In this document: piece after piece, positions 20,540 through 31,787 of the stretch
Numbering within the stretch: the stretch's first letter is position 1
Layout of the letters: each line of letters starts with the position of its first letter
Assembly (NCBI GenBank): GCA_015680685.1
Contig: MNCI01029140.1
Span: 153,988 to 217,987 of the forward strand
Length of the DNA stretch: 64,000 nt
DNA from: Gnetum montanum
Lineage: Eukaryota; Streptophyta; Gnetopsida; Gnetales; Gnetaceae
Direction: 5' to 3'
Made by a program: the position numbers and the translations under genes
The notes under the pieces: model-generated
Told to the model about the DNA's origin: nothing
The model's database searches: none
What the model saw: only the letters and a program-made list of their open reading frames with translations

Positions 20540-22456
20540 ATGTCCAAGAAGAGGCAAAGGCCAAGGACCTCATATGGAGCATGCAAAACAGGAGGCACAA
20601 TCATTCAACATCCATCAAGAAACCCCTATCACTACACAATTTGGTTAGGTAGAATTTGGAGAGGGCAGGGCACCCGAACAAGGACAACATCACATGATAT
20701 TCCCAGAATGCATTCCAGCCATTCGGGAAAGGTCCACATCCACTATAGTGATTGTGGAACTTAATTTTGGACCTTTTATCAAATTTTCCCCTGAACTACT
20801 GAAGGATCAACTCAAGGGATCTCCATTATGGCTTGTCTTCTTGCAAAATGGAGAATGGTATTTGGAAAAAGCCTATCAATTTTGGCATAATAAAGAGAAA
20901 GGCACCACCATAGACATTGGTGGAATATCAATTAGTTTCTTTGCAAAGGCCATTACAAAATTTCTAAATCTTTTGAATACAGCACCTAAAGTTGCTCATC
21001 TGTCCACCTGCTCTGATGCTAATCCAAGAAAAGTATGGATAAAGAGGATGTATGGAAAAGAAGATAAAACATATGGAGAATTGACCCTTGAAGAGAGAAT
21101 TTATTTTAAAATTTGCACCTATCACATCTTCCCAATAAAGGGGCTAAATAGGATCTGTTCCTATGCGACCAGAGGAAGTGCAATCTTGATAGGAAAGGTT
21201 GATGTCAATTTGCCCCATTTGTATTTAACAAAAATATTAAGGCACTTCAAAGACTGCAAGACAGAAAATTTTGCATTTCCCTTTTCATGTATAACTAGGA
21301 AGCTGTGTCAATGTGCTAGAATTCTAGGATAAACTAACGACATCCCTAGAAAAGCTCGAAATGGTTCATATGTTGAATTACTGAAGCCACCAACACTAAG
21401 AAAAGATGTTGGTGAAACACTAGAGCTTGAACAAGAGCAGACGGTTGGACCCACTACACCTCAAATAGTAGAGCCTAGGCATCTTCTAGACATGAGGCTC
21501 AGCCAACAATAAGAAGTAGGACCCAGTACGTAGCCCATGGGCCAATAGGATTAGCAACCACTACCGTCACCACAAGATTATCAACTATCAATGAGCCATC
21601 TCAAGGCCATCATAGAAATGGTTAGTTGGGGAAGTAGAGATGGGACCAATCTCTTTAAGGTGATTGAAGATGCTCTACATCCCATCATATCAATTGATCA
21701 TGCAAGGGATGAGGTCTCAATACAAACAGGAGGAGGGGAATCACATTGGTCACAATAGATTTTGGGAAATGCTGCATCATTTCAAGTACAATTAGAAATT
21801 GGTGAGGTTGCCATGATGGTGATTATGCAACACCAAGATGTAGCTAGAGCAACAAAAGTGATGAAAAACCACATCAAGGAATCATTCAATGTCCCTATTA
21901 TGCCACCAACATATTTTACAAGAGCAAATAATGTGAAAGTTCTAGCTAACACCTCAATGACTTCTATGGAACATGAGGATGCTCTAGATCAGTTGCTATG
22001 AATAGGAAAAGAAATGATGTCCTTATTTGACATCCCCCAAGATGTCACAGTGACATAATCAAATCTCATTTCCACCAAAGGAAAGCTAGTCATGGCTAAG
22101 GTTAGGGCTGAACACGCAGAAGATGAACTGAGGAGACTCCAAGAAAAGTTCATTACCCTACAAGCTGAACAATAGGATCTATCCCAGCTTGTTCCAACCA
22201 ATTAGCTAGAATCATTTAGGACCATGTAGCTTAATAAATTGCTAGCAAAGAATAAAATGGTGGAAATGGAAAAGGAGAAGTTTGATTGGGATGTTTCAAA
22301 AGCATAGGATCACACATACACACATGCAACATCACTGAAGGCCTTAAAAGAAGAAAATAAACTCCTTGCTACCAAAAATCTTCAGTTTACAATAGTTGAA
22401 AAACAAAAGAATGTTATTGAAGAAATTTTTTAGTAAATTCAAAAGAAATTAATAAG
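20540..22456 (+). pseudogene. Athila env-like ORF, copy E2, cut by duplication junction
   Basis: The frame starts MSKKRQRPRTSYGACKTGG (20540) and shifts to the long frame MIFPECIPAIRERSTSTIVI (20694-21332, 212 codons). Recognised blocks: GPFIKFSPELLKDQLKGSPL, GEWYLEKAYQFWHNKEKGTT, KRMYGKEDKTYGELTLEERI, YHIFPIKGLNRICSYATRGS, INLP-like VNLPHLYLTKILRHF, FPFSCITRKLCQ. After a stop at 21330 the rest is Gln/Glu/Lys-rich with coiled-coil character (AKVRAEHAEDELRRLQEKF). It matches the Athila post-pol ORF; function is unknown and no signal peptide or membrane anchor is obvious. It ends artificially at 22456, where the next duplicate begins; copy E3 continues to about 42740. Confidence 0.78.
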
Positions 22457-22478
22457 GTGCAAGCCGTCATCAGTAGCG

Positions 22479-23256
22479 TTAAAAGTTTGTAGTTTGTTTG
22501 AGAACTCTAATTATTAAAAGTTTGTAGTTTATTAGAGAACTCTTGTAGTTTGTTTGATAGTTAGCAAAACTATTGTAATTTGTTTGAAAGTTGAATTATT
22601 TTCCAAGTGCCCACAGTAGGAGGCCCAAGGGTGGACGGATCTTTATTCAAGCATTGATGTACCTAAGCACACCATTGTGTTGGCAATAAAGACGAGCTCT
22701 TTGATTCATACTTGTAGCACTTAAGATTTTTTTTCTTATGCATTTCTTTTATTTTATGCACTTTACATTTATGTTATTAGCACAAAAGTCATTTTGATCA
22801 ATTAAGAAAATCATTAAATTACACAAGCATGACCACTTCGAGCATGTGTGTAATGCTTGGTAACCCAGTAATGATTAGCGTTTGGTAATCCCAGCAATGT
22901 TGCATTGGTTCAGGATGTGTATGACAAGTGGGAATGGATGCTGGTGTTAAGATTAGTTAGAACTTAGTTAAGGAGTAGTTAAGTTAAATTAGTCACTTAG
23001 TTACCTCTCTCCTTTCCTACTAACACAGGACACAAAAACATAATAACTATGAAAATCATATGCCTCAAGCTTACTTAACCATACAATCGTGACATAAAGG
23101 TAAGCTTGGGAAGATAAGCTTGGAAAGATAATGATCAACCAACCCATCTTTGTTCCATAAGGGTGCATAAGCACTTAGTCCTTGGAATTTGATCAGATCA
23201 TGCGTGAAACACCTGTATTCGTATGGTTGAGCTAGGGGGTACCTCGCCGTTCATCA
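22479..23256 (+). repeat. Athila 5' LTR, U3 deleted (copy 2)
   Basis: Same truncated LTR as 9577-10334, with an extra partial duplication of the 'TTAAAAGTTTGTAGTTT' motif (22478-22540). Ends CATCA at 23256, the complete family terminus, before the PBS. 22457-22478 is protease-derived sequence. Confidence 0.8.
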
Positions 23257-23275
23257 TTAACACCGTTGCCGAGGA
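23257..23275 (+). promoter_or_regulatory. Primer binding site, tRNA-Asp type
   Basis: TTAACACCGTTGCCGAGGA directly after TCATCA, identical to the copy 1 site. Confidence 0.8.
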
Positions 23276-25685
23276 CTTAGTTGTTTGTGCTAGAACATAC
23301 AAAATCATTCACATCATTGGAATGAACCCTTAGGGTTGGTTGAGAAAATAATAAACAAGAATACATTGCACATTGAACATAAAAGTATGTCTCCTTCTTC
23401 GTATGAAAGCGCCTCACCACCTAGGTCTGAAATAGGAAATAGTCAGCAGTGTAATACACATGATGTTGATATGTCAGTTCCTCAACAAGTTTGAGTAGTA
23501 TATATTCATCCCGATGAGTATATACCAGACTTCACCTTTATCCTCCATCAAGACGAACAACTGCATTGGCGAGACTTAAAAGGTAACATAGTGTTACCTC
23601 TCAATTGCTCAATCCTGAGCATGCCTGTTCATGCTCTTATAGCAATTGGCATGCTGCACTTACATGCAGAATATGTTGTGTAAGACCATGACTCAAGAGA
23701 ATACAATCCCATAGAAGCACAATATCAAAGGGACTTGCAACAAGAGAGACATCATAAGTCTTTGAAGGGTAAGTGGTCCTAGGATGCCCCACATGTCTTA
23801 AGTGAAAATGAGGGTGGTGAACCTACCTTAGGTAGTCGTCCATACAATGATGTTCCTCCCCTTAACTTTGGCCAAGGGATTGTGTATCAAGAGCTTCATT
23901 CCACTATTCATAACCTAGAATCTGATACCCACAGCCATAAAGGATCTAAAAAAGGAACACAAACTCATGATAAAGGTGGACATTCTAATCACAATCGTGA
24001 TTAGGGCCAAGACCACAAAAGAGAAGGTAGAAGAAATTATTATGGTGATGGTTCTCCTTCTTCCTCACCTTCATCATCTCCTTCACCCTCTCCTTCAATA
24101 TCGAGATGTGGTCATAAAGAAAAAGATCATCGGGATATAGGTAGGCAATGTAGAAGTCATAGACGAAACAACTAGGAAAGGGGACAAGGGCACTCTAGAG
24201 AGTCACAACATAGAAAAAGGGAGAGTAGGGAACAATGTAGGCATCATAGAAGACATGGACGAGATGATCACAATGAAGCGCTACATGCTACTCGAAGTAT
24301 GTTAGACATAACTAAGGCTATTAGAATTCCAAGAAGGCACTAGAAGTAGGATCAAGATATTAGATATGAACAATATTCCATGATTTGAAGGGGGATACAA
24401 CGTTGATCCTTAAAATCATTTACAAGCATTCCATGATGCATGTGCCTTACAAAACATAGAGAACCAATGGCAAAAACTTAAGTTATTCTCGCGGACACTA
24501 GTTAAAGAAGTGGAAAGATAGTACTGGTCCTTAGAACCAAAATCTATTCGTAGATATAGTACTATGTTAGAATTATTCAACAATAAGTACCAAACATACT
24601 CCCAAGTGTCCAACCTGCAAAAGAAAATCCAAAGCTAGAAACAAGGAGGACATGAATCCTTGGATGCTGCCATGGGCTGATACTATGCACTATTACATCA
24701 TTGTCATAGCCATGGTTATTCGCAAAGGGATCAACTATGTCATTTCGTAGATGGGCTTAGGAATGAAACTAGAAGAACCCTTCGGACTTATGCCCAAGGA
24801 AGACTATCCAAGCTTAGGTCCCATCAAATCCAAAGATTGTTGAAGCAAGTTGCTAAGGAAGAAGGTGAGCTATGGAAAAGAGAAAGTGTGGAAGAGTATA
24901 ATCAAGATCCTTCCCTCTGGAAGAGGGGAGTAAGATTTTGAGAGGATGAAAAAGAGTCACCACTTGAAGAGATGGTGAATAAGAAAACTTTGCTTATCCA
25001 AAAGACGACATCAGAAGTTTTGGCAAAGGTAGACCAAATGTCGGATTCCATAGACAATAGATTTCAAACTATTTTTAAAATAGTAGAAGAGTCTAGAGAG
25101 CAAGGTAGTGATCATGAAAAAAGAAAAAAGAGAGAAGATGAACATGCACATAGCAAGGGTAATGGCAAAGCTTCCATCATTGAAGAGGTTGTGGAGTTAG
25201 AAATAAACAATGATAGTGGATGCAAGATATGTCAATATGACCATCCTAAGCGATGTTGCCCTGTAATCTCACATTTGCAGGAGTCTAGGGTGTATGCACT
25301 CAACACACGATTGAACAAATGGCAAGCACCCAAGGTTACCTTATCCTCAAGGTAACCCAAGATAGTTCCACCAACCTTCAACATATTATCCCAATGGAAC
25401 TCTACCAAAACTGATTAAGCAATATCAACAGTGGCAATACGCATAATCATGTGGAATGCCACAACCAAGGCAATAGTATCCTTACTGGCAACCTGATCCA
25501 TATGGATATTACGTGCAGCAGCCAATCTCCCCACATGACTTTACTGGCACATCACTCCTCAACCTCACTACCAATCCTGTGAATATTATGGGACTCCCTC
25601 TTCTAGAGGTGATATTCCACAAGCATACCATCCTTCTCATCCAGCTACATCTCTTCCACCAATAGCTCCACTACCATCTACTCTC
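23276..25685 (+). pseudogene. Athila gag, copy 2
   Basis: Full-length but broken gag. In order: FTFILHQDEQLHWRDLKG (near 23530); YNPIEAQYQRDLQQERHHK; a Ser/Pro and His/Arg/Gly-rich low-complexity part (23990-24290) of likely nucleic-acid-binding character; the core domain WQKLKLFSRTLVKEVERWYW (24470-24530) and ALLHHCHSHGYSQRDQLCHF; RTYAQGRLSKLRSHQIQRLL. A long coiled-coil follows (TTSEVLAKVDQMSDSIDNRF, from 24972). Then comes a CCHC-like cluster CKICQYDHPKRCC near 25218-25257, with spacing tighter than the usual zinc knuckle, and a Pro/Tyr-rich tail. Frame changes and stops occur throughout. The coding stretch 24972-25355 is the longest intact piece. Confidence 0.78.
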
Positions 25686-26819
25686 GTGATCCAAGGTGAA
25701 ATCCCTACCCAGCCACAGCAACGTAACACCATGAGGACTATTAACTCTCAACCTACTATTGGTTCAAACAACCACATGACAAAAAGACCTTTCTTTAGAA
25801 CCAATAGTCCAATAAAGCCCTTGCAATCACAAGTAGCTAATTCCTTAGATGCCTCAGTATCAATCAAAACTTTAGATCCCCCTTCAACCCAATCACCACA
25901 CTCAACGCATACGTTCATGCTAACACATGCCATCATCAATTGGATCAAAGATGGCCACCTTCCTAGGAAATTCTTTTATCTTGGAATTCCTCTGATATAC
26001 TTACAAATTGCTGGAAATGCATCGTGTAAAGATCTTTTGGATTCAATTTCTAGTGTCAACTTGATTTTTTTAAAAATGTATAAGGCTTGGAACCTGCCTT
26101 CATCAAAAAAGAGCAACATCCATCTAGAGTTGGCCAACTAGTCCATCGCTATTCCATTGGGACAGGCGGAAGATATTTTTACAACTATTTGTGGGTGGTC
26201 GTACCCAGCTGACTTCCTAGTGATTTAGGTAAAGGATGGTAACGGGGACTTCCCATTCATAATGGGAAGAGCATGGCTAAGCACCATGGATGCATGCCTA
26301 GGAATTTGTGATCTTTCTCTAGAAATATCAAAGAAAAATATATTTGGAAAGATCAAGAAAAAGAAAGTTCCATGCATAGCATATAGTGACACTGGGTGTA
26401 ATTATATACAGAGGTCATGGTTTGTGCAAAGTTTAGCATTTCTTGCATGCAATCAGTGTGCACAAGTGATTAAAATACAAAGATGCCTATATGCAATGGC
26501 CACATGATAGGAAGATACCTAGTGGTTGACACCTAATCAAGAAAGCAGTTCACTCATATGCATGAAACCAATTAAGGATTTAACTTGTACTTACATCGAT
26601 AGCATTGACACATTAGAGCAAGTCCACTACCAAATTCCAAGTATTAACCTTGAAAATATCAATTGGGGGAAGTTGGAAATTCCTAAGGAATTTAAGTTGG
26701 AATACATGTTCCTTAAAAATGAAAAATTGGTAATTATCAATGCTAAGCTTGCTCCTCAACAGAAAGAAGAACTTCTAAAGGTAATAAATAAATGGTCCAA
26801 ATCCTTCACTTGATCATAT
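25686..26819 (+). pseudogene. Athila protease and linker, copy 2
   Basis: Open from 25686 to 26141: SQVANSLDASVSIKTLDPPS, TFMLTHAIINWIKDGHLPRK, KDLLDSISSVNLIFLKMYKA, KSNIHLELAN. Then IPLGQAEDIFTTICGW, a stop at VI, and FPFIMGRAWLSTMDACLGI. As in copy 1, the catalytic DLGAS-type motif is DSISS, so the active-site Gly/Ala are lost. The linker MTPNQESSSLICMKPIKDLT to LAPQQKEELLKVINKWSKSF spans 26526-26813. Stops at 26142 and 26226 are shared with copy 1. Confidence 0.78.
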
Positions 26820-28160
26820 CCCGAATTAATTAGAATAGATCCTAGGATATGCCAACATAGAATTTACACTGACCTCTTCATTGAACCTCAAAGACAACCG
26901 TAGAGGAGATTGAACCCTAAGCTGAAGCAAGTAGTTAAGGAAGAAATTAAATAACTTCTCAAAGTTGGGTTCATATACCCCATTGCTGATAATGCCCCTT
27001 AGTTATTATGCCTATAAAGAAGGGCAAATGGAGGGTGTGCATAGATTTTAGGCTACTAAATATGGCAACATTCAAAGATCACTTTCCATTGCCATTTGTC
27101 AACCAAGTCGTAAACATCATTGTAGGGAATTGCTATTATAGTTTTCTGGATGGATATAGTAGATATAACTAAATAAAAATAGCCCTACAAGACTAAGCCA
27201 AGACTATGTTCACTAGTCCTTGATGAACGTTCGCATACAAACAGATGTTGTTTGGCTTGTGCAATGCCCTTGTAACATTTCAACGACTAGTTCTAAGCAT
27301 ATTCCAATAGTAGATAGACAATGATGTGGAGGCCTTTATGGATGAATTCTCCACTTATAGAGAAAATTTTGATCAAGCCTTGAAACAGTTGGAGCAAGTG
27401 TTAAAAAGATGTGTACAAACCAATTTGAGGCTCAACTAGTAGAAAAGCCATTTGATGGTCCAAGAAGGTATAGTACTAGGGCACAAAATCTCACACATAG
27501 GAATAGAGGTAGACCTTGAGAAAATTGAAATTATTTAAGGAATTACCCATCAATTGGAAACTATCAAAGATATTTGGTCATTCCTTGGACATATTGGCTA
27601 CTATAGGATATTTATTGAGAACGTTTCAAAGGTTTTCAAACCATTAATGGAATTAACGAAAAAGGACATACCTTTCAAGTGGATCAAGGAATGTAAATTA
27701 GCTTTCCAAACTCTAAAATAGAAGCTACTAGAAACACCCATTCTACGAGCTCCTAACTAGTCCAAACCATTCCATATCATGACTAACGCATCCAACTATG
27801 ATATAGGAGCCGTACATTAGATGACTAGAAGCATCCTTATTACATCCACTATGCAAGTAGAAGTATCGTTGGTGCATAACTTAACTACACTACCACAGAG
27901 AAAGAATTAATGAATCTAGTGTTTGCACTAAAAAATTTTAGACACTATGTATTAGAATATAAAGTATATATACATACAGATCATAGTGTAATCCGATTCC
28001 TCATGAATAAGCCAACGATAAGCCCTCATATCATACAATGACTTGTAATCTTACAAGAGTTTGATTTAACAATGATCGATCACAAGGGCATTGAAAATGT
28101 AGTTACTGATCATTTATCTTGGTTGCAATGGAACAACAAAGAGGATGACTATCCAATTTT
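26820..28160 (+). pseudogene. Athila reverse transcriptase and RNase H, copy 2
   Basis: RT begins LKQVVKEEIK, a stop and LLKVGFIYPI. It lacks about 15-20 bases around the EWVSP motif, then reads KWRVCIDFRLLNMATFKDHF with small shifts, FLDGYSRYN, and the catalytic box FMDEFSTY (27337-27360), where the second Asp of the usual FMDDFS is Glu. KSHLMVQEGIVLGHKISHIG marks the thumb. SFLGHIGYYRIFIENVSKVF, PFKWIKECKLAFQTLK and PFHIMTNASNYDIGAV belong to the connection and RNase H. IDHKGIENVVTDHLSWLQW marks its end near 28125. Numerous stops; inactive. Confidence 0.82.
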
Positions 28161-29460
28161 TAATTATTTCCTTGATGAATTCCTCTTTACTAGTGTAGTG
28201 GATAATCAATCACCCATGGAGACAAACTAGTATAGTAGCATTCTTACCTATCTTCTCACCCAACAAACACCACAAGAGTTAAACCTTAAGACGAAACAAT
28301 AGTTTCTTCACTAAGCCAAGTACTTTATGGAGATCAATGGGCAACTTTACAAAATGTGTCCTGATGGCTTGGTTCGATAGTGTGTTCCCAATATAGATCA
28401 ACTGCAAGTTCTCCAAGATGCTTATGAGGGTTCTTTTGGGGGTCATTATGCTAGGAGATGAATGGCCATCAAGATCCTACTTGCATGATATTATTGGCCT
28501 ACATTATTTCAGGATCATTTTGTCCAATCTTGTTAGCGCTATCAATGTGATGTGGGAATGATTGCTAGAATGGAGGGTTCGCAAGAATGGATTTAACCAT
28601 TAGAACCCTTCAACATTTGGGGCATTGATTTTATGGGGCTAATTACACCAATGTCCAATGAAAAATCTTATGTTATTGTTTCCATTAATTACCTAACAAA
28701 ATTGGCTGAAGTAGCTGCTATTAAAGATTGTACATCATCTATAGCTACACGATATATTCAACAACAAATCATAAATAATTTTGGTGTGTTGTGTGCACTT
28801 ATTTCAGATAATGGTACACACTTCACAGGTGCAATTTTTCAGAAATTAATGCAACACTTAGGGGTTGAGCATAAATTGACTACACCATAGCACGCCCAAG
28901 TGAATGGTGAAGCAAAAGTCACCAATAGGAAAATTATGAAGATATTGACAAGAACCATTAGCAAGTTTAGGTAAGACTAGAGCACTAAACTAAATGATGC
29001 TCTTTAGGCATACCACTTCACATGGAAACTCCCTATAGGCTACTCTCCCTATGAGTTAGTGTATGGTAAATTACCAATGCTTTCCATTCAAACTGAGCTT
29101 CGTACACTATCCATAACATGTGACCTCAACCTTGACCTTGATATGACATAGAAACAATGGTTAGTAACCCTTAGCTTGCTAGATGAAAAATGATTAGCTA
29201 CCCTATCATCTAAAAAATTGCACAAGGCATTCGATAAATAATATCATGACTTAAGAATTAGGAAAGTTAAATATCGGCCAAGAGATAAGATTCTCTACTA
29301 AAATTCTACACATTTGCCACAACATACTAAATTTCAAACATTATGGGAACGACCTTATATTATTTATGCAACTTTTCCTTCAGGGGCCATGACAATATAC
29401 AAACCTGAGAGCCTAAAGAAGAAACTTTTGGTTAACGTGCAACAAACCAAACCTTTCTAG
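28161..29460 (+). pseudogene. Athila integrase, copy 2
   Basis: The zinc-binding region is poor: GSFGGHYARR near 28430 and, later, YQCDVGMIARMEG. The catalytic core is clear: FNIWGIDFMGLITPMSNEKS (first Asp), NYLTKLAEVAAIKDCTSSIA, CALISDNGTHFTGAIFQKLM (second Asp), QHLGVEHKLTTP with a stop, then VNGEAKVTNRKI, where the usual third catalytic Glu of the AEVxNRE motif is Lys. C-terminal pieces YELVYGKLPMLSIQTELRTL and KYRPRDKILY are readable to about 29300. An 85-codon frame is open from 28633 to 28890. DDE completeness is lost by the Glu-to-Lys change and by stops. Confidence 0.83.
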
Positions 29461-30480
29461 GAGCTTAGGATAGCTAGTACACATGCTACCTCTCTTGATG
29501 GACAACCTTTGTCACTATTTTGGATCTCCTCCTTCCAACTCAGTCATGAGGGAGATGGCTACCTATGCTAAGCATTCTAGGCCCTCAATTCTTTTTGAAT
29601 TTTTGGTTTACACATTTTTTTTACATATTTTCATTTTAAAAATTTTTCTAAATTTTCTTATTTTTATTTTACACCATCATTTATATTTTTACTATTTGTT
29701 TGATTGCTTGATTTACTTTTATTTGTCATCCAATAAGTGCTCATGATGGTGGATTGAATTATATCATATTGATTGCTAATGTTTGGTTTTTACCTTTGAA
29801 TTATGATGTTGATATTAAGGTATGGTTCTTTTGGTAAAATAGGTAATGAGTCCATGGTCTCGTTTGGCTTGGAACTATACAGTCCCCTTTTTCTAAGTAA
29901 ACTTGTTAATGAATTGGTGGCTGGGTATTTTTCAAACAAAGGAAAGACTCAAAGGATTAAAAGGGTGTGACTTTAAGGGGATTTGATGTATTGGTGCTGG
30001 CCATTCTCTTGGGTGCTTGGATGCTTTTTCTTGTGTTTTCCACCATTCTGACATTGTTCAAATATCAAGAACCTGAGTGAATAAAAATAAGTATTTGCAT
30101 GGTGTGGTTCTCATGCATAAACATCAAATAAAAGAAATAAAAAAAAGAGAAGAGATAAGAATACAAAGCACACCCCTTAGACATAATAAAGCAATATGGG
30201 CTACAAGCACGGGTTATGGCATTAGATAGACATGTTACCCATGCCTAAAGGTTCCCTCTAACTAAGTCCCTTTCTCACTTCCTACTTCTCCATCTCACTC
30301 TCCTTGGGATGGTGGTCACTCTTTGTGAAAACATTCTTGTTGCCTCAAGAGGATGGACTGGCCAAATGTATTGATGTCAGGTCACTGAATGTGGTTGGTT
30401 TGAGTCTAGATTTGGAATGAGTTCTACTCAGTTATCTTAACCATGAAATATACAAGGGGCTTTACACAATCTTGTTCTTG
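29461..30480 (+). mobile_element. Athila spacer after pol
   Basis: A short pol tail (LDGQPLSLFWISSFQLSHEG) leads into a T-rich stretch near 29600-29720; its Phe/Leu-rich open frame is compositional. Then follow 'AAAGCACACCCCTTAGACAT' and 'GTTCCCTCTAACTAAG' (30168-30265), which recur at 1062-1160. No gene is recognised. Confidence 0.65.
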
Positions 30481-31310
30481 GGATTCCATTCCATTCTCTC
30501 CTCTTCATCTTTCTTCCCATTTTCCACCTCATTGCTAGTTTTATCATTAGTTCATTCTGGGTTGATGCATTGTTTCTCTTTGGTGAATTCTTGTGGGAAA
30601 GTTTTTAACTCTTGCTTCCAAATAACATTCTTATAGCCTATGGACTCTTTGGTTTCTGGGTTTGTCAAGGCATAAAGGGCATGAGCCTGCTTTGGGGAGG
30701 ACCCACTAGCATTTCTTTTTGGTGCAATTGTTAGCTTCTTTCCCTTAAACATTTTTTGTAATCAATTATTTTTTGTTTCATCCCCATCAATGATATCCAT
30801 TTTATTGGCATTTCCATTGATATTTTTCATCTTTCTTATTCCTGATGTTTTTCCATTTTATAGCTACCGAAGGTTTTTTCTTATTCATGGGGGCCCTGGC
30901 ATAAAGTTTTCAATTTTTTCCATCTTACTAATTGCCTAACCGCAACACCTTGGGTAGTTTCAAGTGATAAATCTCTGAACCAGTTTCTACCATAACCACA
31001 ACTTAGCCAATGCACTTCATATAGAGGCAAAGTATCAACTCCACTGTGGATTATTTATCCTTGCTCATTTGTGACTATGTTGTGCGTGCAAATGGTGATC
31101 ATATAAATAATGGAATGGGCTTCAAGGAAGCACTCAGGATGGACCAAAATTGAAGCATTTATGAAAGGAGTAAGTTTGGTGGAATGGTTATAAATAAACA
31201 ATGGAAGGCATAATCTCAGCATTGGCGACAACATGTTCCATATTCTTTCTCTCTCCCTCTTTCTCTTCAAACTGCCAAATAAATGCTTGGATGTCATTTA
31301 TATATGAGTG
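30481..31310 (-). other. Minus-strand coding-like remnant, family not recognised
   Basis: On the minus strand two broken open stretches can be read. The first is 31297-31055 (RIWNMLSPMLRLCLPLFIYN, INASILVHPECFLEAHSIIY), continuing with LPLYEVHWLSCGYGRNWFRD after a stop. The second is 30752-30552 (MFKGKKLTIAPKRNASGSSP, KQAHALYALTNPETKESIGY). They follow each other in the same direction, over about 750 bp, on the strand opposite to the host element. They could be a captured plant gene piece or a reverse insertion of another element's post-pol ORF; no diagnostic motif decides. Copy 1 lacks this region. Confidence 0.4.
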
Positions 31311-31369
31311 TTCACCACAATAGTCATGAACACTAATGTTGTAATATGCTTATTGATCCGTTCACTAGG

Positions 31370-31484
31370 CACGTTGAGTCTATCATCCCATTCCACCGTT
31401 AGTTGTCAATTAGTTAATAATCCCATACCTTCTCAATATTTTTTAAGGAACTTGAGGATGATTTTTCATTCAGTTGTGGGGGTA
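31370..31484 (+). mobile_element. Athila 3' end with polypurine tract, copy 2
   Basis: Matches 12850-12963. TTGTGGGGGTA at 31474-31484 abuts the LTR start TGATGAG. Confidence 0.78.
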
Positions 31485-31787
31485 TGATGAGAGCAGTTAC
31501 TCTAGCAATTATTCTAATTATTAGAGTGGTTACTCTAGTGATTACTCTAGTAGTTATTCTAATTATTAGAGTGGTTACTCCAGCAGGTACTTTAGCAGTT
31601 ACTCTAATTATTAGAGTGGTTTCTCCCAAGCCTATTAATATAGTACCTAGGCACACAATTGGGAGGAAGTCTTTTAGTAGTCAAGTAGCTAAACTCTTGT
31701 AGTCTATTTGAAAGTTAGAGTATTTTCCAAGTGCCTGCAGTAGGAGGTCTAAGTGTGGACTAATCTTTATTCAAGCATTGATGTACC
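31485..31787 (+). repeat. Athila 3' LTR, 5' part, copy 2
   Basis: TGATGAGAGCAGTTACTC start, with three CTAATTATTAG repeats (31514, 31559, 31604). The first spacer is 12 bp longer than in copy 1, a copy-number change since duplication. It breaks at GATGTACC, where TGAAACACC of the Tat-like LTR begins. Confidence 0.78.

Larger units (their letters stand above)
9553..22456 (+). repeat. Tandem segmental duplication, copy 1 (12.9 kb)
   Basis: This segment is collinear with 22457-41904: protease sliver, truncated Athila LTR, PBS, gag/PR/RT, Athila 3' end, Tat-like LTR pair, 30-bp repeats, Tat gag/PR, env-like ORF. The boundary reads TTAATAAGGTGC, combining the left side of 41901-41904 (TTAATAAGAGTC) with the right side of 9549-9552 (GGTTAAGGTGC); TAAG is common to all. 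Compared with copy 2, copy 1 lacks about 1.4 kb of Athila gag, about 4.4 kb of pol and 3' sequence, and about 1.5 kb of Tat gag. Confidence 0.88.

Noticed and set aside
29483-29746. Phe/Leu-rich 87-codon frame after integrase
   Set aside because: Compositional artefact of a T-rich 3' spacer; only its first part (LDGQPLSLFW) is pol tail.
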